Shown: positions 54,092 through 62,420 of the stretch, one piece after another | Layout: the number at the start of each line of letters is the position of its first letter | Position numbering within the stretch: the first letter of the stretch is position 1 | Assembly (NCBI GenBank): GCA_902762655.1 | Contig: CACWOZ010000001.1 | Span: 1 to 64,000, forward strand | Reading direction: 5' to 3' | Source of the DNA: an uncultured Bacteroidia bacterium | GTDB taxonomy: Bacteria > Bacteroidota > Bacteroidia > Bacteroidales > UBA932 | DNA: 64,000 nt | The notes under the pieces: generated by a model | Told to the model about the DNA's origin: nothing | Seen by the model: the letters and a program-made list of their open reading frames with translations, nothing else | Databases searched by the model: none | Program-made: the position numbers and the translations under genes

Positions 54092-56155
54092 TTATCTGAG
54101 GTTTTCAATCAATTCAAAATCAAGCAGGCGCTGCTCCAGGTTGGCGTTCTTCACGCGGATGCGCACCTTGTCGCCAAGGCGGAAGACCTTGTGGGTGCGC
54201 TTGCCCACCAGGCGGTAGCGCTCTTCGTCGAACTCGAAGAAGTCGGAACGGATCTCACGCAGGGGCACCATGCCTTCTATCTTCGTAGGTTCTATCTCTA
54301 CATACATTCCCCATTCGGTGACACCGGACACGCGCCCGTCGAATTCCATCCCCACCTTGTCCTGCATATACTCGACGAGTTTGTATTTGATGCTCGTGCG
54401 TTCCGCATCGGCGGCAACCACCTCGCGTTCGGAGGCGTGCTGGCACTCAATCTCGTAGTAGCCCTTGTTCTGGCTTTCCTTTCCGGCGAGATAGAGGCTG
54501 AGCAGGCGGTGCACCATAGTGTCGGGATAGCGGCGGATAGGGGATGTGAAATGGGTGTAGAAGTCGAAGGCGAGGCCGTAGTGGCCGATGTTGTCGGTGC
54601 TGTAGCAGGCCTTGGCCATTGAGCGCAGGGCGATGTCCTCGAAGGCTTCGAGTTCGGGTTTTCCGGCAGCCTGCTTAATGAGGGCGTTGATGCTCTTGGC
54701 TGCAGCGCGACCGTCGAGGGAGTCAGCCATCTTATAGCCAAAACCCTTCGCAAAGCGCTTGAGGCTTTCGAGTTTCTCGGCGTTGGGTACATCGTGGATG
54801 CGGTAGACGAAGGTCTTGGCCTTCTTCGATGCCACGCCGTTCATCTGCCCGTCGGTCGCGATGAACTCCGCCACAGTGCGGTTCGCCAGCAACATAAATT
54901 CTTCTATCAGCCAGTTGGCCTCTTTACTTACCTTCTGGTAGACGTTCACAGGCCGGCCCTGCTCATCTACCTCCACCTTCATCTCCGGACGGTCGAAATC
55001 CACTGCCCCGGCCTTGAAGCGCTTTTCCTTGAGCTTGTGCGCCAGATCGTTGAGGATGGTTATCGCCTCGCAAAGGGTTTGGTCTGCGGGTACATCCCCC
55101 GCAGACCCTGATTCTATGATGTCCTGCGCCTGATCGTAGTCCAGGCGGAAATCCGAATTGATGACCGTCCGGCCAATCCAGCGGCTCTTGATCTCGGCCT
55201 TGGGCGTAATCTCGCAGACCACCGAATAGGTCAGCTTGTCTTCGTGCGGACGCAGCGAACACAGCTTGTTGCACAGCTTCTCAGGCAGCATCGGCACGGT
55301 GCGGTCCACCAGATAAACGCTGGTGCCGCGCTCGCGGGCTTCCTTGTCGACCGCCGTGCCCGGCTTCACATAGTAGGAGACATCCGCAATGTGGATGCCC
55401 ACCTCGTAGTTGCCGTTGCCCAGTTTCTTGAACGACAGGGCGTCGTCGAAGTCCTTGGCATCCGCCGGATCAATTGTGAAGGTAAAGGTGCCGCGGAAGT
55501 CCTTTCGACCTTTCAGGTCAGCGGCGGTAATCTCTTCCGAAATGCTGTCGGCCGCATCCTCCACCTCCTTCTCGAACTTGTAGGGCAGATTGAACTCCGC
55601 CAGGATCGCGTGCATCTCGGTATTGTTCTCGCCGGGCATACCCAACACATCAACAATGTGCCCGATAGGGGAGGAATCCCCGCGGTTCCAGCGGTCTACC
55701 ACCACGGAAACCTTCATCCCGCGCTTTGCGCCGAGCCGGGCCCCTTCTTCGGGATCCACCTCTATGTCGTAAGGCATATTCTTGCTCTGCATCAGCACCC
55801 AGGCCTGGGCCCCGATGGTGTGGTAGATCCCCACAAACTGCTTGCCGCTGCGCTTCACTATCTCTATCACCTCGCCCTCACGCTTGCGCTCGGCTTTTCC
55901 TCCGGCCCTTGAGGCCGCCTTGGCCGCACTCTGCTTGGTAACCGCCACCTTCACGGTGTCACCGTCCAGGGCATTGCGCGTCTTGGACGCCTTTACATAA
56001 ATGTCATCATCCTGCCCGTCAACGATAACGAATATGAAACCCTCGCGGGTCATCTGCACGCGACCTTCATAAACGGGGAAATTCTTTTTTTGTTTACCGG
56101 AACCCTTCCGGCCACTGCGGGAACCATTCCCGCCTTTATTACTGCTTTTTGTCAT
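54092..56155 (-). CDS. rnr: Ribonuclease R
   Basis: Processive 3'-5' exoribonuclease degrading structured RNA. 687 residues: cold-shock domains (about 20-190; REGFIFVIVDGQDDDIYV), the RNB catalytic domain with FTIDPADAKDFDDALSF (about 233-249; the Asp cluster binds Mg2+) and a C-terminal S1 domain (about 600-680; GMEFDGRVSGVTEWGMYVEI). ATG 56155 was chosen; a TTG extension would overlap the -7 box TAAATTTG located 6 nt upstream, so the mRNA is probably leaderless. Confidence 0.96.
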   Translation of the reverse strand: MTKSSNKGGNGSRSGRKGSGKQKKNFPVYEGRVQMTREGFIFVIVDGQDDDIYVKASKTRNALDGDTVKVAVTKQSAAKAASRAGGKAERKREGEVIEIVKRSGKQFVGIYHTIGAQAWVLMQSKNMPYDIEVDPEEGARLGAKRGMKVSVVVDRWNRGDSSPIGHIVDVLGMPGENNTEMHAILAEFNLPYKFEKEVEDAADSISEEITAADLKGRKDFRGTFTFTIDPADAKDFDDALSFKKLGNGNYEVGIHIADVSYYVKPGTAVDKEARERGTSVYLVDRTVPMLPEKLCNKLCSLRPHEDKLTYSVVCEITPKAEIKSRWIGRTVINSDFRLDYDQAQDIIESGSAGDVPADQTLCEAITILNDLAHKLKEKRFKAGAVDFDRPEMKVEVDEQGRPVNVYQKVSKEANWLIEEFMLLANRTVAEFIATDGQMNGVASKKAKTFVYRIHDVPNAEKLESLKRFAKGFGYKMADSLDGRAAAKSINALIKQAAGKPELEAFEDIALRSMAKACYSTDNIGHYGLAFDFYTHFTSPIRRYPDTMVHRLLSLYLAGKESQNKGYYEIECQHASEREVVAADAERTSIKYKLVEYMQDKVGMEFDGRVSGVTEWGMYVEIEPTKIEGMVPLREIRSDFFEFDEERYRLVGKRTHKVFRLGDKVRIRVKNANLEQRLLDFELIENLR

Positions 56156-56161
56156 AACGTA

Positions 56162-56201
56162 CAAATTTACAACAAAAATCTTGCTTTTTTGCTTATCTTT
56201 G
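56162..56201. promoter_or_regulatory. Divergent promoters rnr / metallophosphoesterase
   Basis: Minus-strand TAAATTTG (56162-56169), 6 nt from the rnr ATG; plus-strand TATCTTTG (56194-56201), 28 nt from the phosphoesterase ATG. Confidence 0.75.
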
Positions 56202-56229
56202 TTGAAACAACTAATCTAGATTTATTATT

Positions 56230-57414
56230 ATGAAGAGATTCTTCTGCTTTTTGGCACTATGCCTGACCCTAACCGCTTTCGCGCAGCAGCAAACCCCCGA
56301 AAATGTCCGTCTTATCTGCGGGCCTTACGTCCAGAATCCTACGACTACCGGTTTCACCGTAGTTTGGGAGTCAAATATGGATGCAATCGCGTGGGTGGAA
56401 GTAGCGCCGGACGACGGGACTCATTTCTATAACGAAGACCGTCCCAAGTACTACGACCTGCGCGGTTTCGGCAATCAGGTAATCAGTAATATGCACAAGA
56501 TCCGCATCGACGGGCTCGAACCCGGAACCACATACCGCTACCGCTTGATGATGAAGGGTGTACGCGACTTCAAGGGCCCTGGCGATGTGACCTATACCAA
56601 GGCTTGGGGCAGCAATGTCTATACAAAGAATCCATATACTTTCACTACCGTCAAGACCGATTACGACCAGGTCCGTTTCGATGTCTACAATGATATTCAC
56701 CAGAAAGATTCCATCCTGAATGTCCTGATGAAGGGTTCCAAGATTGATGAGCTTGACTTCGTGGTATTCAACGGCGATATGGTGAGCTCGCTTGCATGGA
56801 AGGAAAAGATACGTGATATGTACCTCCGTACCGGTGCGGAGAACCTGCAGGGTAAGGTGGCCCTCTATAATATGAGGGGCAATCACGAATTCCGGGGTGC
56901 CGCTTCCAAGAACTGGTTCGACTATGCCGATCTCCCCGACGGGAAGCCATACTGGACCGCTTCCTACGGCAAGTTCTTCTTCATCTTCCTGGACACCTGC
57001 GAAGACAAGCCCGATAATGATATCGAATATGGCGGGACTATGCTCTCGGAACCTTTCCTGCAGGAAGAGGCCCGCTGGCTCGAAGAGGTCGTGAATTCCA
57101 AGGAGTGCAAAGAAGCCGACCTACGTGTTGTGATCGGCCATATCAATCCCCAGAAAGGCGCATGGTATGGTCAGAACAACGTCAACAAGTACTTCGTTCC
57201 CATTCTGAACAAGGCGAATGTAAACATCTGGCTGGCAGCACACAAGCACCAGTGGAGGGAAGATAAGCCCGGACAGCTGTCAGACGCAAACTTCCCTGTA
57301 ATCATCAACGACGACTGCGAGCGTCTGGAGGTCACCGTCACCAAGAAGGGTGTCAATCTCAAGTCCTTCGATCCCGACGGAAAACAGACTCATACTTATT
57401 CTACTGTCCGTTGA
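56230..57414 (+). CDS. Secreted metallophosphoesterase with purple-acid-phosphatase N-domain
   Basis: 394 residues; signal peptide (FLALCLTLTAFAQ). A fibronectin-III-like N-domain (about 25-125; GPYVQNPTTTGFTVVWES, LEPGTTYRYRL) precedes a calcineurin-like phosphatase domain with dimetal motifs YNDIHQKD, FNGDMVSSL (about 179-187; GD-type), NMRGNHEF (about 215-222) and GHINPQ, AAHKHQW. It probably removes phosphate from exported or extracellular esters in the periplasm. Substrate unknown. Confidence 0.86.
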   Translation: MKRFFCFLALCLTLTAFAQQQTPENVRLICGPYVQNPTTTGFTVVWESNMDAIAWVEVAPDDGTHFYNEDRPKYYDLRGFGNQVISNMHKIRIDGLEPGTTYRYRLMMKGVRDFKGPGDVTYTKAWGSNVYTKNPYTFTTVKTDYDQVRFDVYNDIHQKDSILNVLMKGSKIDELDFVVFNGDMVSSLAWKEKIRDMYLRTGAENLQGKVALYNMRGNHEFRGAASKNWFDYADLPDGKPYWTASYGKFFFIFLDTCEDKPDNDIEYGGTMLSEPFLQEEARWLEEVVNSKECKEADLRVVIGHINPQKGAWYGQNNVNKYFVPILNKANVNIWLAAHKHQWREDKPGQLSDANFPVIINDDCERLEVTVTKKGVNLKSFDPDGKQTHTYSTVR

Positions 57415-57489
57415 TTACAGTAGGGCTTTTGATATGGACCTCCAGTTTCGCAGACAGATGATTGACGTGGATGTTTTTTGAGGTCAATT

Positions 57490-59013
57490 TCAGAACAGAA
57501 TATCTTTCTTGTATCGCGTAGTCAGAAGGACGGTTCGTGCGATGAGGTGTGCGAAATAAGCTGCGAGCAGCAGATGGATGGCGGTGGCAGGGGCTATGCC
57601 GGAATCTGCTTCGGGCAGGAGCCGGGGGAGAACCGCAAGTCCCGCAAACCAAACCGCAAAGAATGCGGTGACCGCCCATATCATGGAATCTCGGATGGAC
57701 CCGGACGCCGTTGCACCTATGTAAACGCCGTCCCAGGTGAAAGCGGCGCATCCTATTAGCGGCATCACTGACAGCCAGGGGAGGAACTGCCGGCATGCCC
57801 CCACCACGGTCGGGTCGTCGGTCATCAACCGCAGCATCGGCAGCCCGGCCAACAGGTAGAGGGCAATCCAGATGCCTGCGACTCCGAAGCTCCAACGGAA
57901 TGTGCCTCCGACCGCCTTCCGCAGCATCTCCGGATTCCTCTCCCCGATAAAGCGTCCGGTCAAAGCCTCGCCGGCATACGCGAATCCGTCGGTGAAATAG
58001 GAGAAAATCATCAGCAGATTCATCATTATGTTGGCGCAGGCAAGCATTGTCTCCCCGTAGCGGCCGGCGATTATGGTATACCCGAGGTAGATGCCGGTCA
58101 TACACAGGGAGCGTACGAAGAGATCGGTGTTTAGATGGAAGAAATCGCGGACCTTGTGTTCGTTTTGGGCTATTTTTGAGCACGACTCGCTGTTTTTCGA
58201 GGGGGTTGTGCCCGAAATGGGCTGTTTTTGAGCACGGGGGATGGCGATTTCAGGTCGGATTCTGTAACGGAAGCGGCAGATTGCCAGCGCCAGGATGAAC
58301 CCTGTCCACTGCGCGATGACTGTGCCGAGGGCGATCCCCGGGAAGCCCAGGCCCTGCCAGCTGCCGACCCCTAGGGTGAGGATGATGCTGGCGGCGATGT
58401 TGACAAGATTGACGGTGAGGTCTACCAGCATCGAACTACGGCTGTCCTGCATGCCTATGAACCAGCCTTTCAGGGCCATCAGGCTCAGGGTTGCGGGCGC
58501 TGCCCAGATGCGGATGAGGATGTATTGTGCAGCGAGTATCGCGACTCCGGGGGTGACGTCGCTGAACAACAGACTCAGTTTGGACAGCGGCCATCCAAGC
58601 ACCAGTAGTATCGCCGATATGCCCAGTGCCAGTTTCAGGGCCCGCCGCAGAATGGGTATGGCCTGACCGCGCTCATCAGAGCCCACGGCGGAGACCGTGT
58701 CCGAAGGATCTGGAGGTCGAGAGCCGCGGGGTACATTAGGGGCAGCGCCCCTAATAGACAATAGGCTTTTGGCTTGTCCAAAAGCCTGAGCGGTTAAACC
58801 GCCGGTTGACGCGCGGAGAAAGCCGAAGTTCCAATATATGACATTGAGCACCATGGCCCCGACCGAAATGCCGCCGATAAACTCGGCGCTGGAGCCGGCC
58901 GCCGAATGCAGATGCCCTGCCACTGCGGTATCCACCAGCCCTACCAGCGGAACCGTGATGTTCGCCAGTATGCTCGGCAGCGAAAGCCGGAGTATTTCCC
59001 TATTTATTCCCAC
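57490..59013 (-). CDS. MATE-family efflux transporter with two repeat-derived insertions
   Basis: 507 residues, above the roughly 440-450 of relatives (DinF-like branch). TM1 SLPSILANITVPLVGLVDTAV and 11 further segments are recognisable. Insertion 1 after FLRASTGGLTAQAFGQAKS contains SIRGAAPNVPRG and about 30 extra residues. Insertion 2 (RAQKQPISGTTPSKNSESC...) lies in a loop before VRSLCMTGIYLGY. Both are encoded by palindromic or paired repeats. The GTG start overlaps guaA by 10 bp. Substrate unknown; likely Na+ or H+ driven export. Confidence 0.86.
   Translation of the reverse strand: MGINREILRLSLPSILANITVPLVGLVDTAVAGHLHSAAGSSAEFIGGISVGAMVLNVIYWNFGFLRASTGGLTAQAFGQAKSLLSIRGAAPNVPRGSRPPDPSDTVSAVGSDERGQAIPILRRALKLALGISAILLVLGWPLSKLSLLFSDVTPGVAILAAQYILIRIWAAPATLSLMALKGWFIGMQDSRSSMLVDLTVNLVNIAASIILTLGVGSWQGLGFPGIALGTVIAQWTGFILALAICRFRYRIRPEIAIPRAQKQPISGTTPSKNSESCSKIAQNEHKVRDFFHLNTDLFVRSLCMTGIYLGYTIIAGRYGETMLACANIMMNLLMIFSYFTDGFAYAGEALTGRFIGERNPEMLRKAVGGTFRWSFGVAGIWIALYLLAGLPMLRLMTDDPTVVGACRQFLPWLSVMPLIGCAAFTWDGVYIGATASGSIRDSMIWAVTAFFAVWFAGLAVLPRLLPEADSGIAPATAIHLLLAAYFAHLIARTVLLTTRYKKDILF
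58152..58236 (-). repeat. Paired 33-bp direct repeat inside the MATE gene
   Basis: Copies 58152-58184 and 58204-58236 match at 25 of 33 positions and share GGGCT(A/G)TTTTTGAGCACG. In frame in a loop region. Confidence 0.82.
58735..58787 (-). repeat. Two small perfect hairpins inside the MATE gene
   Basis: ATTAGGGGC-agc-GCCCCTAAT (58735-58755, perfect 9-bp arms) and AGGCTTTTGG-cttgt-CCAAAAGCCT (58763-58787, perfect 10-bp arms). The first is the same family, same strand and frame, as 61657-61677 in rsgA. Confidence 0.88.
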
Positions 59014-59987
59014 TCAATAGTTCCGGTAGGTTTCGGGGTAAGGTCGTACAGCACGCGGTTTACCCCTGGAACTTCTGTTATGATGCGCTGGGTGATGTGG
59101 TGCAGCAGTTTGTAAGGGATCTCTTCGATAGTGGCAGTCATGGCATCGCGGGTATTGACGGCACGGATTATCACGGGCCAGTCCCAACTGCGCTTGTTAT
59201 CTTTCACGCCGGTTGACTTGTAATCTGGAACAATTGTAAAGTACTGCCATACCTTGCCCTCCAGACCATTCTTTGCGAACTCCTCGCGGAGGATTGCATC
59301 GCTCTCGCGCAGGGCCTCAAGACGGTCGCGCGTGATCGCTCCCGTGCAGCGTACGCCCAGGCCCGGGCCGGGGAACGGCTGGCGGAACACCATGTTGTCG
59401 GGAAGACCGAGTTCCTTGCCTACTACGCGGACTTCGTCCTTGAATAGCAACTTGATGGGCTCTACCAACTCGAACTGCAGGTCTTCCGGAAGGCCGCCAA
59501 CATTGTGGTGGGATTTGACCGGACCGGACTCGACGATGTCGGGATAGATTGTGCCCTGGGCCAGGAAACTGATGCCATCGAGTTTGCGGGCTTCTTCTTC
59601 GAATACGCGGATGAACTCCGCACCGATGATTTTACGCTTCTGCTCAGGATCGGCCACACCGGCAAGTTTGTCAAGGAAACGGTCGGTGGCATCTACGTAA
59701 ACCAGATTGGCATTTAGTTCATCGCGGAATACACGCACTACCTGCTCCGGCTCACCCTTGCGCAGTAAGCCATGGTTGACATGCACCGAAACCAACTGCT
59801 TGCCCACAGCCTTGATCAGCAAGGCGGCAACTACCGAGGAGTCTACACCTCCGGACAGCGCCAGCAGGACTTTCTTGTCCCCGATCTGGGCGCGGAGATC
59901 TTTAATCTGTTCATCGATGAATTTCTTTGCAAGGGCCGGAGTCGTGATGCGCTCCATGTCGGCCGGACGTACGTTCCCTGTTGTCAT
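59004..59987 (-). CDS. guaA: GMP synthase ATP-pyrophosphatase subunit (no glutaminase domain)
   Basis: Amidates XMP to GMP. 327 residues hold only the synthetase part: PP-loop LLALSGGVDSSVVAALL (about 41-57), KRKIIGAEFIRVFEEEA, the dimerisation domain with PGPGLGVRCTGAITRDRLE and the C-terminal KPTGTIEWE. The roughly 190-residue GATase domain normally fused at the N-terminus is absent and no separate one is in the window. It resembles the split archaeal-type arrangement; the enzyme may use a separate glutaminase or free ammonia. Confidence 0.9.
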   Translation of the reverse strand: MTTGNVRPADMERITTPALAKKFIDEQIKDLRAQIGDKKVLLALSGGVDSSVVAALLIKAVGKQLVSVHVNHGLLRKGEPEQVVRVFRDELNANLVYVDATDRFLDKLAGVADPEQKRKIIGAEFIRVFEEEARKLDGISFLAQGTIYPDIVESGPVKSHHNVGGLPEDLQFELVEPIKLLFKDEVRVVGKELGLPDNMVFRQPFPGPGLGVRCTGAITRDRLEALRESDAILREEFAKNGLEGKVWQYFTIVPDYKSTGVKDNKRSWDWPVIIRAVNTRDAMTATIEEIPYKLLHHITQRIITEVPGVNRVLYDLTPKPTGTIEWE

Positions 59988-60007
59988 GGTGTTTAAAGTT
60001 TGTTTTA

Positions 60008-60015
60008 CAAAAATA
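60008..60015 (-). promoter_or_regulatory. -7 box TATTTTTG of guaA
   Basis: Fits TAnnTTTG, 20 nt before the ATG at 59987 on the minus strand. Confidence 0.55.
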
Positions 60016-60060
60016 AAACTTTTGCCTGATTATCATGCGTGGAGATCGCCGCGAAATCAG

Positions 60061-60519
60061 TCATTGACCTTCCAATATCTGCGTGGCGGCGTTCTTGGTG
60101 TCAACCTTTTCGATGATGCGTTCCAGGATGCCGTTTTCGTCGAAGATGAAGGTGCGGCGGAGGGTGCCGAGGACGGTCTTGCCGTACATCTTCTTCTCGC
60201 CCCAGGCGCCGAAGGCCTGAAGCATCTGGGTGGAGGTGTCGGCCAATAACTTGAACGGCAGTTCATATTTGGCCCGGAACCCGCTGTGGGACTTTGCGCT
60301 ATCCTTGCTTACGCCAACCACGTTGTAGCCGGCGGCGGTCAGCGCGGCATAATTATCCCTGAACGAACAAGCCTCGGCCGTGCAGCCGGAGGTGTTGTCT
60401 TTAGGGTAAAAGTAGACAATGGTCTTTTTCCCATTGCCCGAAAGGTCTTCGCTTTTGACTATATGGCCATCCTGGTCCTGGACCTCGAAAGATGGCATTT
60501 TATCTCCAATTCTTAACAT
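60061..60519 (-). CDS. bcp: Thioredoxin-dependent thiol peroxidase (Bcp/PrxQ)
   Basis: Reduces peroxides. 152 residues: VYFYPKDNTSGCTAEACSFRD (core NTSGCTAEACSFRD at about 42-55) holds the peroxidatic Cys and a second Cys five residues on, the PrxQ/E. coli Bcp pattern. Later GVSKDSAKSHSGFRAKY and TFIFDENG are typical. 4 bp downstream of the TSCPD gene, so the two are cotranscribed. Confidence 0.95.
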   Translation of the reverse strand: MLRIGDKMPSFEVQDQDGHIVKSEDLSGNGKKTIVYFYPKDNTSGCTAEACSFRDNYAALTAAGYNVVGVSKDSAKSHSGFRAKYELPFKLLADTSTQMLQAFGAWGEKKMYGKTVLGTLRRTFIFDENGILERIIEKVDTKNAATQILEGQ

Positions 60520-60523
60520 AATT

Positions 60524-60817
60524 CTATTTACTGAGCATTCTGAGAGCCTTTGCGAGTTGGTCTGGGCAGCTGGTACCGCGGCCGCCGCAGTCGATGCCTT
60601 CGAGGCGGGCGATGACCTCGTCCTTCTTCATTCCGGCGCAGAGAGATGCCACTCCCTGGGTGTTCCCGTGGCAGCCTCCTGTATAACGTACAGAGCGGAC
60701 GGTGTCCCCCTCCAGTTCGATGTCTATCTGCACGGAGCATACCGCCCCGCAAGTCTCAAAAGATGCCCGGCGGATGCCGTCTGCTGTGATATCGGAGAGT
60801 TTTGTTACTTCAAACAT
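60524..60817 (-). CDS. TSCPD-domain protein
   Basis: 97 residues from ATG 60817. Conserved ASFETCGAVCSVQIDIEL, YTGGCHGNTQGVASLCAGM and the family motif CGGRGTSCPDQLAKAL (about 76-91), with five or six Cys that could bind metal. Such small proteins (TIGR03905-like) have no proven function; the domain also occurs in nucleotide-reductase-like proteins. -7 box 4 nt upstream of the ATG. Confidence 0.85.
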   Translation of the reverse strand: MFEVTKLSDITADGIRRASFETCGAVCSVQIDIELEGDTVRSVRYTGGCHGNTQGVASLCAGMKKDEVIARLEGIDCGGRGTSCPDQLAKALRMLSK

Positions 60818-60821
60818 AGTA

Positions 60822-60829
60822 CAAATATA
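60822..60829 (-). promoter_or_regulatory. -7 box TATATTTG of the TSCPD-bcp unit
   Basis: Perfect consensus, 4 nt before the ATG at 60817; the transcript should start at or within the first codons. Confidence 0.75.
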
Positions 60830-60872
60830 GGGAAAAGAATAATATAGGGTTCTTAGTTGCAAAATTATCCAA

Positions 60873-60901
60873 AGGCACCCCCAGATATTGTGTAGGTGCC
60901 T
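60873..60901 (-). terminator. Weak hairpin after dtd
   Basis: AGGCACC and GGTGCCT pair around 15 nt in the 103-bp gap between dtd and the TSCPD promoter. No U-run of note. Confidence 0.35.
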
Positions 60902-60920
60902 GCTATGGCAAGATGCCTGG

Positions 60921-61373
60921 CTAATTCTTCTGTTTCGAGTCTAAGCATATTGTCACCGGGCCGTCGTTGACCAAGGCGACTTTCATATCGGCTCCGAATT
61001 CGCCGGTGCCGACGGGTTTGCCGATCGCGGCGGACATCCTGCGGCAGAACTCCTCATACATCGGGATGGCTTTTTCGTGGCCGGCTGCCTCGATGTAGGA
61101 CGGACGGTTGCCTTTCTTGGTGGATGCCATCAGAGTGAACTGGCTTACCACCAGCACTTCGCCCGCAATATCCAGCACACTACGGTTCATTACGCCGTTT
61201 TCATCGTCGAAGATGCGAAGACCCGCGGTTTTCTTTACCAGATAATCAATATCAGTTATGTCGTCCTCGTGGCCCACGCCAAGCAGTACCAGCAGTCCAG
61301 GCCCGATCTGCGAACGGACAATCCCGTCAATCGTGACGGAAGCGGAAGAAACTCTTTGAATGACGACCCGCAT
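60921..61373 (-). CDS. dtd: D-aminoacyl-tRNA deacylase
   Basis: Hydrolyses D-aminoacyl-tRNA. 150 residues from the ATG at 61373: MRVVIQRVSSASVTIDG start, EVLVVSQFTLMAST (SQFTL motif, about 74-87), NRPSY and the catalytic C-terminal VALVNDGPVTICLDS (GPVT motif). It is about 30 bp downstream of rsgA on the same strand. Confidence 0.96.
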   Translation of the reverse strand: MRVVIQRVSSASVTIDGIVRSQIGPGLLVLLGVGHEDDITDIDYLVKKTAGLRIFDDENGVMNRSVLDIAGEVLVVSQFTLMASTKKGNRPSYIEAAGHEKAIPMYEEFCRRMSAAIGKPVGTGEFGADMKVALVNDGPVTICLDSKQKN

Positions 61374-61401
61374 GACAGAAATACTATCGGAATTAGAAAC
61401 C

Positions 61402-62418
61402 CTATCTGAATTTGCCGTCTTCTTCAAGCATTCCAAGGTAGGAATTGTAGCGTTCGGCGCTGATCTGCCCTGCATCGACCGCGGCCTTAACGGCGCAGCC
61501 CGGTTCATGGGTATGGGTGCAGGGTACGAAACGGCACTCGTCAGCCACCCGCAGCATTTCCGGGAAGTATTTTGCGATTTCCTCCTTTTCCAGATCCACG
61601 AGCCCGAAACCGCGCAGGCCGGGGGAGTCAATCAGGTACCCCGCTGGCTCAGGCACATCAGGGGCAGAGCCACTGATAGGATACATTTCGTACAACGAAG
61701 TTGTATGTTTCCCCTGGAGATGGGCAAGGGAGATTTTGCCGATCTTGGGGTCCAGGGAGGGATCTATGGCCTTGATAAGAGAAGATTTGCCCACGCCGGA
61801 TTCGCCCGAAAACAAACTCAACTTGCCGCCGCAGGCCTCGCGCAAAGAATCAATACCCTCGCCTGTCTTGCAGGAGGTCTCTATCACCCTGTATCCCGCG
61901 CCTTCGTATATCCTGTGAAACTCCGCAAGCGCCTCCGGGGCTTCGTCGCGGTAAAGATCTACTTTGTTCAGGGCAATTACAACAGGTATCTTGTAAACTT
62001 CGCAAGTGACCAGGATACGGTCCAGGAAGGGGAGCTTGATCTCCGGGAAGAAGAGACTGACTGCTATTACCGCCTGGTCGAGATTGGCCGCGATTATGTG
62101 GGACTGGCGGCTTAGATTTGTAGATTTGCGTATCACATAATTCCGCCGCGGCAGAATCTCAGTAATTACAGCGGACGGAATGGCCCCAGTGGAGCATTTC
62201 CCCGTACATGGTTGCGAAGCAACGCGGAGCAGGGGCCCTTTTTCATCCGCTGTGATATATGAAACCCTGTCGCCTACTGCAATGGGATTGGTGGCGGAGG
62301 ATTTTTGCAGGCGCACCTTCCCTCGCAGCACCGCGGGAAATGGCTCCCACCTCGGGAGCTCGCTCAGCAGGTAGTGGCTGCCCGCATTCTTTATCACCGT
62401 CGCAATCCTCTCTTCCAT
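61402..62418 (-). CDS. rsgA: Ribosome small-subunit GTPase RsgA with two inserted segments
   Basis: Circularly permuted GTPase for 30S maturation. 338 residues: OB-fold (about 1-95), G-domain with NKVDLYRDE (G4), FSGESGVGKSSLIKAI (P-loop, about 205-220) and LIDSPGLRGFGL (G3). The zinc finger CRFVPCTHTHEPGCAV follows. Insertions: about 25 residues in the OB-fold (KGPLLRVASQPCTGKC...) encoded by an 86-bp palindrome, and ISGSAPDVPEP between the G2 loop and G3. The core motifs are intact. Confidence 0.95.
   Translation of the reverse strand: MEERIATVIKNAGSHYLLSELPRWEPFPAVLRGKVRLQKSSATNPIAVGDRVSYITADEKGPLLRVASQPCTGKCSTGAIPSAVITEILPRRNYVIRKSTNLSRQSHIIAANLDQAVIAVSLFFPEIKLPFLDRILVTCEVYKIPVVIALNKVDLYRDEAPEALAEFHRIYEGAGYRVIETSCKTGEGIDSLREACGGKLSLFSGESGVGKSSLIKAIDPSLDPKIGKISLAHLQGKHTTSLYEMYPISGSAPDVPEPAGYLIDSPGLRGFGLVDLEKEEIAKYFPEMLRVADECRFVPCTHTHEPGCAVKAAVDAGQISAERYNSYLGMLEEDGKFR
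61657..61677 (-). repeat. Small hairpin inside rsgA, shared with the MATE gene
   Basis: ATCAGGGGC-aga-GCCACTGAT. With flanks it matches the MATE-gene copy (about 58730-58757) at about 23 of 28 positions, in the same orientation and frame, giving ISGSAPDVP versus IRGAAPNVP. Confidence 0.85.
62168..62253 (-). repeat. Long palindromic element in the rsgA OB-fold
   Basis: Outer arms ACAGCGGA/TCCGCTGT, inner GGCCCC/GGGGCC and a central GTTGC-gaa-GCAAC stem: three nested or adjacent inverted repeats over 86 bp, in frame. Confidence 0.8.
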
Positions 62419-62420
62419 AG

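Noticed and set aside
57415-57489. Promoter or small gene between the phosphoesterase and MATE genes
   Set aside because: A 75-bp convergent gap with no hairpin, box or ORF worth reporting.
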